Assembly: GCA_029213105.1 (NCBI GenBank)
Contig: JARGNS010000072.1
Location: 1 to 10,832 of the forward strand
DNA length: 10,832 bases
DNA from: Planctomycetota bacterium
GTDB taxonomy: Bacteria > Planctomycetota > PLA2 > JAEUHO01
Reading direction: 5' to 3'
How positions within the stretch are numbered: position 1 is the stretch's first letter; each line of letters begins with the position of its first letter. Below the pieces are notes generated by a model, which had not been told where the DNA came from, made no database searches, and saw only the letters and a list, made by a program, of their open reading frames with translations. Positions 1 to 6,818 of this stretch are shown here, in pieces. Made by a program: the position numbers and the translations under genes.

Positions 1-2
1 TC

Positions 3-602
3 GACGCCCTCGCCCGACGCGACGGCTACGCCGTGGCCTACCCGCAGGGCCTCGGGGCGCGCTTCGACACGCGTGCGCACTCGACGGACGTGAGCTTCGT
101 GCGTGCGATCGTGGACGACCTCGACAAGACCATCGGCCTCGATCGCACGCGCATCCATGCCACGGGGTTCAGCAACGGCGGCTTCATGAGCTACCGCGTG
201 GCGCACGACCTGCCGGGCACCTTCGCCTCGATTGCTCCCGTCGCGGGTCTCATGAGCCACGACATGCTGCCGGCCGGTTCGCGCACGTCGCTCCTGCATG
301 TCCACGGCAGCGCGGACCGGGTGGTCTCCGGAGCTGGCCGCAGTGGGTACGGCGCCTTCTCGGGCGCGCAGGCGTGGGCCGTGCAGGCAGGGTGTGCACT
401 GCCCGCAACCGACACCCGCCCCACCGCGGCGGCACCCCTGGGCGTGCTCGAACGCTCGTGGCGCTGCCCCGCAGGCGGCAGCCAGGTCGGCGTCAGGTGG
501 ATCGAGGGCAAGGGCCACACGTGGCCGCAAGAGGCGAACGGCTGGTTGAGCCGGCGCATCTGGCGGTTCTTCCAGGAGACGGGCGGGCCCGGGGGCCGCT
601 AG
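3..602 (+). CDS. PHB depolymerase / LpqC-family esterase (3' part)
   Basis: This is the C-terminal part of an alpha/beta-hydrolase of the polyhydroxybutyrate depolymerase/LpqC type (carbohydrate esterase family 1-like). Such proteins are usually secreted and cleave ester bonds in polyesters or in feruloyl/acetyl-decorated polysaccharides. The frame is open to the left edge, so the signal peptide and oxyanion-hole region lie outside; the GTG at 33 is internal. The nucleophile elbow GFSNGG has its Ser codon at 171-173. It is followed by the family pattern IAPVAG and then the acid in HGSADRVV (Asp codon 315-317). The base is in GKGHTWP (His codon 516-518), and the protein ends in an IWRFF helix typical of the family. 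The catalytic triad is therefore intact. The true substrate cannot be told from sequence. The next gene starts over 200 bases downstream and looks unrelated. Confidence 0.85.
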   Translation, partial: DALARRDGYAVAYPQGLGARFDTRAHSTDVSFVRAIVDDLDKTIGLDRTRIHATGFSNGGFMSYRVAHDLPGTFASIAPVAGLMSHDMLPAGSRTSLLHVHGSADRVVSGAGRSGYGAFSGAQAWAVQAGCALPATDTRPTAAAPLGVLERSWRCPAGGSQVGVRWIEGKGHTWPQEANGWLSRRIWRFFQETGGPGGR

Positions 603-608
603 CCTCGG

Positions 609-645
609 GGCCGGAACGGCGCGCGTGGCACACACCCTGCCGGCC
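609..645 (+). terminator. weak inverted repeat after the esterase gene
   Basis: GGCCGG (609-614) can pair with CCGGCC (640-645), six G-C pairs with a 25-base loop, seven bases after the esterase stop codon. There is no T-tract. In DNA this rich in G+C such a repeat can arise by chance, so a terminator role is only a suggestion. Confidence 0.2.
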
Positions 646-726
646 TGCCCCCGGACCCGACTCGACGCATCGGAATCAGGCTGCGCGGATCATCCAGAGG
701 TCGCGAACGCTGGCGGTGAGCGAGGA

Positions 727-743
727 GGCGTGGCCCTCACGCC
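727..743 (+). repeat. perfect 6-bp stem-loop in the 603-826 gap
   Basis: GGCGTG (727-732), loop GCCCT, CACGCC (738-743) form a tight perfect hairpin about 85 bases before the Rieske-fusion start. There is no T-run after it. It may be a terminator for the upstream esterase gene or leader structure of the fusion gene. The rest of the 603-826 gap holds no recognisable gene, tRNA or clear promoter. Confidence 0.3.
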
Positions 744-813
744 GAAGCCCCGCCGTTGCGCACGCGGGCAATCCCTGCGATCGTCCGCACTCCGCTCCTC
801 GACCGGGAGCGAT

Positions 814-819
814 GAGGGG
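814..819 (+). promoter_or_regulatory. Shine-Dalgarno deciding the fusion gene start
   Basis: GAGGGG lies 7 bases before the ATG at 827. The other in-frame ATG, at 812, has only GGGAG (805-809) two bases away, which is too close for normal initiation. Hence 827 is preferred, although 812 cannot be excluded. Confidence 0.5.
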
Positions 820-826
820 CCTACGC

Positions 827-2449
827 ATGGCGAATGGAACGACCGGCCTGCGCGTCGCGGAGTGGCGTGCGCTGGCGGAACGCGAGCCCCATGGCGTGCT
901 CGTGGGGAACACGGACCTCATCCTTGTACGCGCAGCCGATGAGGTCTTCTGCCTCTACGGACGCTGCCTGCATCGAGGCGCACGACTTGCCGACGGTCAC
1001 ATCCAGGGCGAAGACGTCATCTGTGGCGTGCACGGCTGGGACTTCCGGTTCCGAACGGGTGTGAGCGCGTACGACAACAAGGAAGCGCTGCCGACCTTCA
1101 AGGCCTGGGTCGAGGAGGGCGGCGTGTTCGTGGACCCCGAGGAGGTGGCCGCGTTCGAGCGCGACCATCCCCAGCCGTACAACCGCAACGCCTACCAGGG
1201 GAGTTTCCAGGATCCGACGGGCACACCAGACGAGCCGCACGTGAAGCTCATCCGGAAGCTCGCCGCGGACGGTTTGTCCAAGGTCGGACACCATGGTCCG
1301 ACGGGAGCCATGGGGGTCTCGCGACGAGAGTTGCCGAGCTGGGACGATCTGCAGTTCGTGACGGCCCAGCTGGCGCGGCTGCCGCAGCTGGACGACGTCA
1401 AGGTCGCCACGGAACTGGTGATCGGGCCCGGGGCCGCCAAGCCGCTGCGGTTGGCGATTCCCTTGTTCGTCTCGGACATGAGCTTCGGCGCGCTCTCCGA
1501 GGAAGCCAAGGTGGCCCTGTCGCGGGGCGCCGAACTGGCCGGCACGGGCATCTGCTCGGGCGAAGGCGGCATGCTCCCCGAGGAGCAGGCGGAGAACAGC
1601 CGCTACTTCTACGAGCTCGCTTCCGGCCGCTTCGGCTTCAGCTGGGACAAGCTGGACAAGGTCCAGGCGTTCCACTTCAAGGGCGGGCAAGGGGCGAAGA
1701 CCGGCACCGGAGGCCACCTGCCCGGCGAGAAGGTCCAGGGCAAGATCGCCGAGGTGCGCGAACTCGAGCCCGGTACGCCGGCCATCTCGCCGCCGCGCTT
1801 CCCGGACTGGGAGCACGAAGACGACTATCACGGGTTCGCGGATGAGGTCCGGAAGCGTACGGGAGGCATCCCCATCGGCTACAAGCTCTCGGCGCAGCAC
1901 ATCGAGAAGGACATCGATGCCGCCCTGCGCATCGGCGTGGACTACATCATCCTCGATGGCCGTGGCGGCGGTACGGGGGCGGCGCCCCTGATCTTCCGCG
2001 ACAACATCAGCGTCCCGACCATTCCCGCGATCGCCCGCGCGCGCAGGCACCTGGACGCGTGCGACGCCCACCAGGTGACCTTGATCGCAACCGGCGGGCT
2101 CAGGACCCCCGCCGACTTCGCCAAGGCCCTGGCCCTGGGCGCCGACGGCGTGGCGGTCTCCAACGCCGCCCTGCAGGCGATCGGCTGCTTGGGCATGCGC
2201 GCCTGCCACACGAACAACTGCCCCGTGGGGATCGCGACGCAGAAGCAGCACTTGCGGGATCGACTGCCGGTGCAGCAAGGGGCCGAGCGTCTGGCGCGCT
2301 TCTTCACGTCGTCCGTCGAGTTGATGGAGGTGCTGGCGCGCGCGTGCGGGCACACCGCGCTCTCGGAGTTCACGGCGGACGATCTCACGACCTTCCATCC
2401 GCAGATGGCTGCTCTCGCGGGTGTGCGCTTCGGCGGGGTGGGCGGCTAG
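827..2449 (+). CDS. Rieske [2Fe-2S] - glutamate synthase-like FMN fusion protein
   Basis: This 540-residue protein joins two redox modules. Residues about 8-105 are a Rieske domain with ligands Cys47-x-His49 and Cys66-x2-His69 (16 residues between the pairs). Residues about 175-500 match the FMN-binding synthase domain of glutamate synthase (GltB central part). They include the glycine-rich GAKTGTGGHLPG loop, DGRGGGTGAAP, ATGGLRTPADFAKALALGAD and a C-x5-C-x4-C set (Cys454, 460, 465) that in GltB binds a 3Fe-4S cluster, followed by PVGIATQ. Neither the N-terminal glutaminase domain nor the C-terminal GXGXG beta-helix domain is present, and no gltD partner lies nearby. It could be an FMN oxidoreductase fed with electrons through the Rieske centre; whether it makes glutamate is unknown. 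The frame stays open upstream, but that sequence has no family resemblance. The protein is probably cytoplasmic, since no signal peptide is visible. Confidence 0.85.
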   Translation: MANGTTGLRVAEWRALAEREPHGVLVGNTDLILVRAADEVFCLYGRCLHRGARLADGHIQGEDVICGVHGWDFRFRTGVSAYDNKEALPTFKAWVEEGGVFVDPEEVAAFERDHPQPYNRNAYQGSFQDPTGTPDEPHVKLIRKLAADGLSKVGHHGPTGAMGVSRRELPSWDDLQFVTAQLARLPQLDDVKVATELVIGPGAAKPLRLAIPLFVSDMSFGALSEEAKVALSRGAELAGTGICSGEGGMLPEEQAENSRYFYELASGRFGFSWDKLDKVQAFHFKGGQGAKTGTGGHLPGEKVQGKIAEVRELEPGTPAISPPRFPDWEHEDDYHGFADEVRKRTGGIPIGYKLSAQHIEKDIDAALRIGVDYIILDGRGGGTGAAPLIFRDNISVPTIPAIARARRHLDACDAHQVTLIATGGLRTPADFAKALALGADGVAVSNAALQAIGCLGMRACHTNNCPVGIATQKQHLRDRLPVQQGAERLARFFTSSVELMEVLARACGHTALSEFTADDLTTFHPQMAALAGVRFGGVGG

Positions 2450-2462
2450 CGAGGCACACCGG

Positions 2463-2494
2463 GGGGCGAGGCGCCCCACGCCACGACCTCGTGG
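2463..2494 (+). terminator. tandem small hairpins after the Rieske-GltS gene
   Basis: Two perfect stem-loops follow the stop codon (2447-2449) closely. The first is GGGGCG (2463-2468), loop AGG, CGCCCC (2472-2477). The second is CCACG (2481-2485), loop ACCT with closing bases, CGTGG (2490-2494). Neither is followed by a T-tract. Their position suggests a terminator or an mRNA 3'-end structure. Confidence 0.4.
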
Positions 2495-2514
2495 TGTCGC
2501 GCAAGCACCGCGCC

Positions 2515-2534
2515 CCTCGATCCAACGCTCGAGG
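2515..2534 (+). repeat. 6-bp stem-loop upstream of the DUF502-like gene
   Basis: CCTCGA (2515-2520), an 8-base loop, and TCGAGG (2529-2534) form a perfect inverted repeat. It sits 35 bases before the TAGGCT hexamer, so it could be a protein-binding site or part of the terminator cluster. Chance is also possible. Confidence 0.25.
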
Positions 2535-2569
2535 ACACCTTGCGGCTCGCGCCTCCGAGGGGGTGCGAC

Positions 2570-2575
2570 TAGGCT
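2570..2575 (+). promoter_or_regulatory. -10-like hexamer TAGGCT
   Basis: TAGGCT begins 33 bases before the GTG at 2603. It matches the TAnnnT pattern placed at almost the same distance before three other genes of the window. No convincing -35 box is seen 16-18 bases upstream. A transcript starting about 7 bases after it would have a leader of about 20 bases holding the whole Shine-Dalgarno sequence. Confidence 0.5.
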
Positions 2576-2589
2576 TCAGTGCCCATTCG

Positions 2590-2601
2590 AGGAGGTGATC
2601 C
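2590..2601 (+). promoter_or_regulatory. extended Shine-Dalgarno, 12 bases complementary to 16S 3' end
   Basis: AGGAGGTGATCC is the full complement of the conserved bacterial 16S rRNA 3' end (GGAUCACCUCCU). Its GGAGG core (2591-2595) ends 7 bases before the GTG at 2603, which fixes that codon as the start. The match is far longer than that of any other gene in the window. Confidence 0.85.
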
Positions 2602-2602
2602 C

Positions 2603-3253
2603 GTGAACGACGACGCAGCGCGCAAGCACCCGTGGATCGAGAGCCTGCGACAGCAGGTACGCATCGTCATGATCGGCCTCGGAGTCGTCGTCGTGCCGCT
2701 CGTGGTCGCGGGCAACGCCGTGGACCAGCTACGCAAGGTCGTCCACAAGGCCCTCGTCGCGATCGAGCCGCGAGTGGATGAACTCGGTGGTACGACGGTC
2801 ACGGTGATCATCCTGCTCGCGCTGCTGCTGTGCGCCTGGGTGGTCGGCAGGATCATGACGCTCACCGAACTCGGCCAGCGCATCCTGGCGTGGGAGAAGC
2901 GTGTCTTCAGCACGCGCAGCTCCGTCATGAAGAAGCAGGCCAGCCGCGAAGAGGCCGCGGAAGAAGCCGCCGCGCGCGCCGCCTCGCCGGGTCACGCGGG
3001 CCTCGCCCACATCCAGGGAGGCTGGCAACCGTGTGTGATCTACGGCGCGTCCGAGGGATCCCTGACCAGCGTCTTCGTCCCGCAGCTGCCTGCCGCCGAG
3101 ACGGGCAGCCTCTACGTCCTGGAAGCTGACCGGGTCCACCCGCTCGACGTCCCCCTCGCGGAGTTTCGCGCGACACTCACGAAGTACGGTCACGGGGGCA
3201 CGCAGTGGGCTGCCGCGCTCGCCGCGGACGATCTGGCCACGCCGGAGAGCTAG
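2603..3253 (+). CDS. two-helix membrane protein, DUF502-like
   Basis: This is a 216-residue protein of unknown function. A basic N-terminus is followed by a first membrane helix at about residues 19-37, a short outside loop, and a second helix at about 64-82. Then come a charged, Ala/Glu-rich segment likely to form a helix (about 84-128) and a compact C-terminal domain. The order of elements and the C-terminal pattern VFVPQLPAAETGSLYVL (157-173) followed by the DRVHPLDVPLAEF stretch resemble DUF502 proteins. In those, VFVPTTPNPTSG is followed by a hydrophobic strand and DVIELDM; this comparison is from memory. An earlier in-frame GTG at 2579 is rejected because the very strong ribosome binding site lies downstream of it. 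The gene seems to be its own transcription unit, between the Rieske fusion and the gat operon. Confidence 0.6.
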   Translation: MNDDAARKHPWIESLRQQVRIVMIGLGVVVVPLVVAGNAVDQLRKVVHKALVAIEPRVDELGGTTVTVIILLALLLCAWVVGRIMTLTELGQRILAWEKRVFSTRSSVMKKQASREEAAEEAAARAASPGHAGLAHIQGGWQPCVIYGASEGSLTSVFVPQLPAAETGSLYVLEADRVHPLDVPLAEFRATLTKYGHGGTQWAAALAADDLATPES

Positions 3254-3281
3254 GCCACTCGTGGGCGGATCCCAGCCGGCT

Positions 3282-3296
3282 CGCGCACTCGGCGCG
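3282..3296 (+). terminator. possible 5-bp hairpin after the DUF502-like gene
   Basis: CGCGC (3282-3286), loop ACTCG, GCGCG (3292-3296) lies 29 bases after the stop codon. It is short, has no T-tract, and may be fortuitous. Confidence 0.2.
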
Positions 3297-3348
3297 GCCT
3301 GAGCGGCCACGCGGCGTTCGACACTCCCTGGCCCCCGCTTTGGCAGCG

Positions 3349-3376
3349 GCCCGCGGAACATGGCCTCCCCGCGGGC
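3349..3376 (+). terminator. 8-bp GC stem-loop just before the gatC promoter-like site
   Basis: GCCCGCGG (3349-3356) and CCGCGGGC (3369-3376) form a perfect 8-bp, all-G-C stem with a 12-base loop. It ends 10 bases before the TAGTTT hexamer. It may stop transcription from the DUF502-like gene, or be an operator or a structure overlapping the expected -35 position of the gat promoter. It has no T-tract. Confidence 0.4.
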
Positions 3377-3386
3377 GCCGTGCGGG

Positions 3387-3392
3387 TAGTTT
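3387..3392 (+). promoter_or_regulatory. -10-like hexamer TAGTTT of the gat operon
   Basis: TAGTTT begins 32 bases before the gatC ATG at 3419 and is one of the few A/T-rich spots in this region. A gat transcript starting about 7 bases later would have a leader of about 20 bases. No clear -35 box; the expected -35 region lies inside the GC hairpin. Confidence 0.5.
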
Positions 3393-3418
3393 CTGCGGAC
3401 TCGCCGGAGGAACCCGCC

Positions 3419-3727
3419 ATGGACATCGACGAGACGCTGGTTCGCCACGTCGCCCAACTTGCCCGTCTCGAGCTGACCGATGCGGAGGTGGCCGGCATCG
3501 CGCCCCAGCTCAGCCGCATCTTCGCCCACGTGGACCAGGTCCAGGGCCTCGACGTCGGCGACGCCGACCCTGCCACCCAGTCCCCCATCGCCATGGACGA
3601 TCTCCGCCGCGACGAGGCCGGCCCGACGCTCGACCCGCGCGCCGTGCTGCGCAACGCCCCCCAGCACGACGGGGCCTTCCTCGTCGTGCCCCGCTTCCTC
3701 GGTGACGTCGAAGACGGAGAGGGCTAG
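3419..3727 (+). CDS. gatC: Asp-tRNA(Asn)/Glu-tRNA(Gln) amidotransferase subunit C
   Basis: This 102-residue protein is GatC, the small belt-like subunit that holds GatA and GatB together in the GatCAB transamidase. It shows the family layout: an N-terminal helix with HVAQLARLELTD, a second helix around QLSRIFAHVDQVQGLDV, a Pro/Asp-rich linker, and a C-terminal FLVVPRFLG stretch typical of GatC ends (usually VPxVL/VPRFL). GGAGG (3406-3410) lies 8 bases before ATG 3419, which fixes the start; upstream in-frame codons lie before the -10-like element. It is the first gene of the gatCAB operon, and its stop codon is 2 bases before the gatA ATG, so translational coupling is likely. Confidence 0.95.
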   Translation: MDIDETLVRHVAQLARLELTDAEVAGIAPQLSRIFAHVDQVQGLDVGDADPATQSPIAMDDLRRDEAGPTLDPRAVLRNAPQHDGAFLVVPRFLGDVEDGEG

Positions 3728-3729
3728 GC

Positions 3730-5238
3730 ATGCTCGGAGCCTTCACCCCGTTCGGCGCAGATCACCCGCTCGACCTGCCCGTCGCCGCGATGGCCGCGCG
3801 CGTGCGTGACAAGGACGACGCCCTCACGGCCGTCGAACTCGTCCAGACCGCGCTGCTGCGCATCGAGCTGCTCGACCCCGGCCTGAACGCCTTCCTCTGC
3901 GTCACGGGCGAACTCGGCCTGGCCCAAGCCGCGGCGGTCGACGCCAAGGTCCAAGCAGGCGAAGACCCGGGCCCGCTCGCCGGCGTGCCGCTGGCGGTGA
4001 AGGACAACCTCGCCGTCCCCGGGGCGCCGATGACATGCGCCTCGAAGATCCTCGAGGGCTACAGCCCCCCCACGTGGGCCACGAGCGTCGAACGCGCAAT
4101 CGGCGCCGGCGCGTGCGTCGTCGGCAAGACCAACCTCGACGAGTTCGCCATGGGCTCCTCGACGGAGAACTCCGCCTTCGGGCCGTCGCGCAATCCGTAC
4201 GATCCCGCGCGCGTGCCCGGCGGCTCATCGGGCGGCAGCGCCGCGGCCGTCGCCGCGGGCATGGCGCCGCTCGCGCTCGGCAGCGATACAGGCGGCTCAA
4301 TCCGCCAGCCCGCCGCCCTCTGCGGCATCGTCGGCCTCAAGCCCACCTACGGCCGCGTCTCGCGCAGCGGCCTCGTCGCCTTCGCCAGCAGCCTGGATCA
4401 GGTCGGCCCCATGGCCCGCAGCGCGGCCGACGCCCGCGCCCTCCTGCAGGCGATCGCAGGCACGGATCCGCTCGACGCCACGACGCGCCCGATGCCCGCC
4501 CTCGAACCGGACGAGAGCACGCGCCTCGACGGCCTGCGCTACGGCACGGTCACCGAGTTCGGCTTGGACGGCGTGCCGGGGGGTGAGCAGGCCCAGGCCG
4601 CCGTGAACGGGGTACGTGCGACCCTCGACGCGGCCGGTGCCTCTTCCGTCGCGATCTCCCTGCCGCTCGTCACGTCATCGATCCCGGTCTACTACATCGT
4701 CGCGCCCGCCGAGGCCTCCTCGAACCTTGCGCGCTACGACGGCGTGCGCTACGGACGCCGCGCGGAAGACGTCGACAGCCTGCAAGCCCTGTACGCGCGC
4801 ACGCGTGACGAGGGCTTCGGCGACGAAGTCAAGCGCCGCATCCTCATCGGCACCTTTGCGCTGTCCTCCGGCTACGCCGACGCCTACTACAAGAAGGCCA
4901 TGGCCGCGCGCACGCGCCTGCGCGAGCAGTTCGACGCGGCGTTCGAGCAGTGCGACGTGCTGCTGTCGGCCACGACCCCCACCGCCGCCTTCGGCGTGGG
5001 CGAGAAGGCCGACGATCCCCTGGCGATGTACCTGTGCGACATCCTCACCGTCGCGGCCAACCTCGCCGGGATCCCGGCGATCTCGATCCCCTGCGGCATG
5101 ACGACGGACGGCCTGCCCCTCGGCTTGCAGCTCTGGGGTCGCCCCGGCAGCGAGGGCCAACTCCTCGACGTCGCCGAGCGGATCGCCGAAGCCAGCGGCC
5201 ACGGCTATGTGGCACCCAGCGTGAAGGGAGCCGAGTGA
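3730..5238 (+). CDS. gatA: Asp-tRNA(Asn)/Glu-tRNA(Gln) amidotransferase subunit A
   Basis: GatA is the glutaminase subunit. It releases ammonia from glutamine and passes it through a tunnel to GatB, which uses it to amidate misacylated tRNA. The 502-residue protein belongs to the amidase-signature family. The Ser-cisSer-Lys catalytic triad is intact: Lys91 in AVKDN, cis-Ser166 in PGGSSGGSAAA and nucleophile Ser190 in GSDTGGSIRQPA. The Lys-to-Ser spacing of 99 and Ser-to-Ser spacing of 24 agree with the Staphylococcus aureus enzyme as I remember it (Lys79, Ser154, Ser178). The C-terminal ISIPCG and LPLGLQLWG patterns are also typical. The ribosome binding sequence GGAGAGGG (3716-3723) lies inside the end of gatC, 6 bases before the ATG. 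Length is usual for the family (about 480-500). Confidence 0.97.
   Translation: MLGAFTPFGADHPLDLPVAAMAARVRDKDDALTAVELVQTALLRIELLDPGLNAFLCVTGELGLAQAAAVDAKVQAGEDPGPLAGVPLAVKDNLAVPGAPMTCASKILEGYSPPTWATSVERAIGAGACVVGKTNLDEFAMGSSTENSAFGPSRNPYDPARVPGGSSGGSAAAVAAGMAPLALGSDTGGSIRQPAALCGIVGLKPTYGRVSRSGLVAFASSLDQVGPMARSAADARALLQAIAGTDPLDATTRPMPALEPDESTRLDGLRYGTVTEFGLDGVPGGEQAQAAVNGVRATLDAAGASSVAISLPLVTSSIPVYYIVAPAEASSNLARYDGVRYGRRAEDVDSLQALYARTRDEGFGDEVKRRILIGTFALSSGYADAYYKKAMAARTRLREQFDAAFEQCDVLLSATTPTAAFGVGEKADDPLAMYLCDILTVAANLAGIPAISIPCGMTTDGLPLGLQLWGRPGSEGQLLDVAERIAEASGHGYVAPSVKGAE
5224..5230 (+). promoter_or_regulatory. gatB ribosome binding site inside gatA
   Basis: AAGGGAG lies within the last codons of gatA, 7 bases before the gatB ATG at 5238. 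It selects this start, which shares one base with the gatA TGA (TGATG), over any start further upstream. Confidence 0.75.
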
Positions 5239-6692
5239 TGAGCGATGCCCCGCGCGTACTCGTCGGCGTGGAGGTCCACCTCCAGCTCAAGACGACCACG
5301 AAGTGCTTCTCCCCCAGCGCCTACCACTACGGCGCCGACCCGAACACGCTGATCGATCCGGTCGTGATGGGTCTGCCCGGCGCGCTGCCCGTGCTCAACC
5401 GCGAGGCCGTGCGTCTCGCGATCCGCACGGGACTCGCTCTGGGGTGCGAGATCGCCGAAGTCACGAAGTGGGACCGCAAGAACTACTTCTACCCCGACCT
5501 GCCCAAGGGCTACCAGATCAGCCAGTTCGACCAGCCGCTGTGCTTCGACGGCGGCATCGAGATCGACGACGACGAGGGCAACCCCAAGCGGGTGCGCATC
5601 CGCCGCGCCCACCTGGAAGAGGACACGGGCAAGTCCACCCACGATGAAGGTGGCAACAAGTCTCGCGTCGACCTCAACCGCGCCGGCGCGCCGCTCCTCG
5701 AGATCGTGAGTGAGCCCGACATGACCTCGGCCGGCGAGGCCGAGCGCTACCTGAACGCGCTGCGCGAGATCGTCTCGTTCCTCGGCACCTCGGACGGCAA
5801 CATGCAGGAAGGCAACCTGCGCTGCGAACCGAACGTGAACGTGATCTTCGCCAACGGCGACAAGACCGCGATCGTCGAAGTGAAGAACATCAACTCCGTG
5901 CGCAACATGGGTCGCGCCATCGAGTGCGAGGTCGAGCGCCAGACGCGGGAGTACCACGAGCACGGCCGCGTCATGGGGAACACGCCGCGCTCGACGCGCG
6001 GATGGGACGACGTGAACGGCACGACCGTCCACCAGCGCTTCAAGGAGTCGGCCGACGATTACCGCTACTTCCCCGAGCCCGACCTGCCGCCGCTGCACAT
6101 CGAACGCCGCTACGTCGAGGCGGAGCGCGCCGACCTGCCCGAGTTGCCGCGCGCACGCCGCACGCGCTACCGCGACACGCTCGGACTCTCCGCCTACGAC
6201 ACCGAGATCCTCACGGCCGGCCCGGCGATCTCCGCCTGGTTCGAGCGGGCCCTGGCCGGGCCCACCGGCGCACGTGACGCGAAGCTCGTCGCCAACTGGG
6301 TCCAAGGCGAGCTGATGCGCCATCTCAACGAGCAGAAGGCGAGCCTCGAGGACGTGGCCCTCCAGCCGGAGGAACTCGGCGAGCTCGTCGACCTGGTCAC
6401 GGCCGGGACGATCAACGCCCGCACGGCGAAGGAGCTGTTCCGCGAGTTGGTCGTCTCCGGGGGCTCGCCCGCGGCGATCGTCGAGGCCCGCGGGCTCGCC
6501 CAGGTCTCCGACCGTGGCGCCGTCGAGGCCGCTGTGCGCGCGGCCATGGAGCGCCATGCGCAGGCCGTGGAGGACTTCCGCGGGGGGAACGCCAAGGCTC
6601 GCGGGCGCATCTTCGGCGAGGCCATGAAGGAGCTGAAGGGCCAGGGGGACCCGAAGCAGGTGAACGAGGTCCTCACCGAGCTCCTCGGGTAG
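5238..6692 (+). CDS. gatB: Asp-tRNA(Asn)/Glu-tRNA(Gln) amidotransferase subunit B
   Basis: GatB is the kinase/transamidase subunit. It phosphorylates the side chain of Glu-tRNA(Gln) or Asp-tRNA(Asn) with ATP and converts it to the amide with ammonia from GatA. The 484-residue protein has the N-terminal GVEVHLQL strand, PGALPVLN, KNYFYPDLPKGYQISQ and the family signature HLEEDTGKS. It also has NRAGAPLLEIVSEPD, EVKNINSVRNM and DDYRYFPEPDLPPL. The C-terminal helical/YqeY-like tail (about 330-484) ends in the usual GDPKQVNEVLTELL. The segment after VQLK-type strand one reads KCFSPSAYHYGADPN, so the Cys pairs that bind zinc in some GatB proteins are absent, as in the Staphylococcus type. The usual TRGWDD motif is present. 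The start overlaps the gatA stop by one base. No strong terminator is seen after it, only GGGG-CGAAT-CCCC at 6730-6742. Confidence 0.97.
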   Translation: MSDAPRVLVGVEVHLQLKTTTKCFSPSAYHYGADPNTLIDPVVMGLPGALPVLNREAVRLAIRTGLALGCEIAEVTKWDRKNYFYPDLPKGYQISQFDQPLCFDGGIEIDDDEGNPKRVRIRRAHLEEDTGKSTHDEGGNKSRVDLNRAGAPLLEIVSEPDMTSAGEAERYLNALREIVSFLGTSDGNMQEGNLRCEPNVNVIFANGDKTAIVEVKNINSVRNMGRAIECEVERQTREYHEHGRVMGNTPRSTRGWDDVNGTTVHQRFKESADDYRYFPEPDLPPLHIERRYVEAERADLPELPRARRTRYRDTLGLSAYDTEILTAGPAISAWFERALAGPTGARDAKLVANWVQGELMRHLNEQKASLEDVALQPEELGELVDLVTAGTINARTAKELFRELVVSGGSPAAIVEARGLAQVSDRGAVEAAVRAAMERHAQAVEDFRGGNAKARGRIFGEAMKELKGQGDPKQVNEVLTELLG

Positions 6693-6784
6693 CGGCCGCC
6701 CCATTGGAATCCGCGTTACCAGCCGATCCGGGGCGAATCCCCCAGAACCGACGAGTGTGAACCCCGCGAGGCGCGGCGGCGTCT

Positions 6785-6790
6785 TATCCT
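6785..6790 (+). promoter_or_regulatory. -10-like hexamer TATCCT
   Basis: TATCCT begins 34 bases before the ATG at 6819, in line with the other -10-like elements of the window. TGTGAA at 6756-6761 is a poor -35 candidate because its spacer is 23 bases. The rest of the 6693-6818 gap shows no gene. Confidence 0.5.
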
Positions 6791-6818
6791 CAGGGCCGTC
6801 TCGCCTCGGAGGACTCGC

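Noticed and set aside
374..826. Long open frame extending the Rieske-GltS gene upstream by about 150 codons
   Set aside because: It overlaps the esterase gene, its translation is Arg/Pro/Ala-rich with no family resemblance, and a good ribosome binding site lies before 827.
625..942. Small open frame with GGAGG and GTG near 724-732
   Set aside because: It overlaps the start of the Rieske domain in another frame, and its Arg/Ser/Pro-rich translation shows no resemblance to anything known to me.
821..2479. 552-codon minus-strand open frame
   Set aside because: It is antisense to the Rieske-GltS gene. Long shadow frames are expected in GC-rich coding DNA, and the translation resembles no family.
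2729..3667. 312-codon minus-strand open frame
   Set aside because: It spans the opposite strand of the DUF502-like gene and gatC and has no ribosome binding site or family pattern.
6730..6742. GGGG-CGAAT-CCCC hairpin after gatB as a terminator
   Set aside because: The stem is only 4 bp, there is no T-tract, and it is well within chance expectation at this base composition.
6756..6790. TGTGAA as a -35 box for the HEAT-protein promoter
   Set aside because: The spacer to TATCCT is 23 bases, too long for a normal sigma-70-type promoter.
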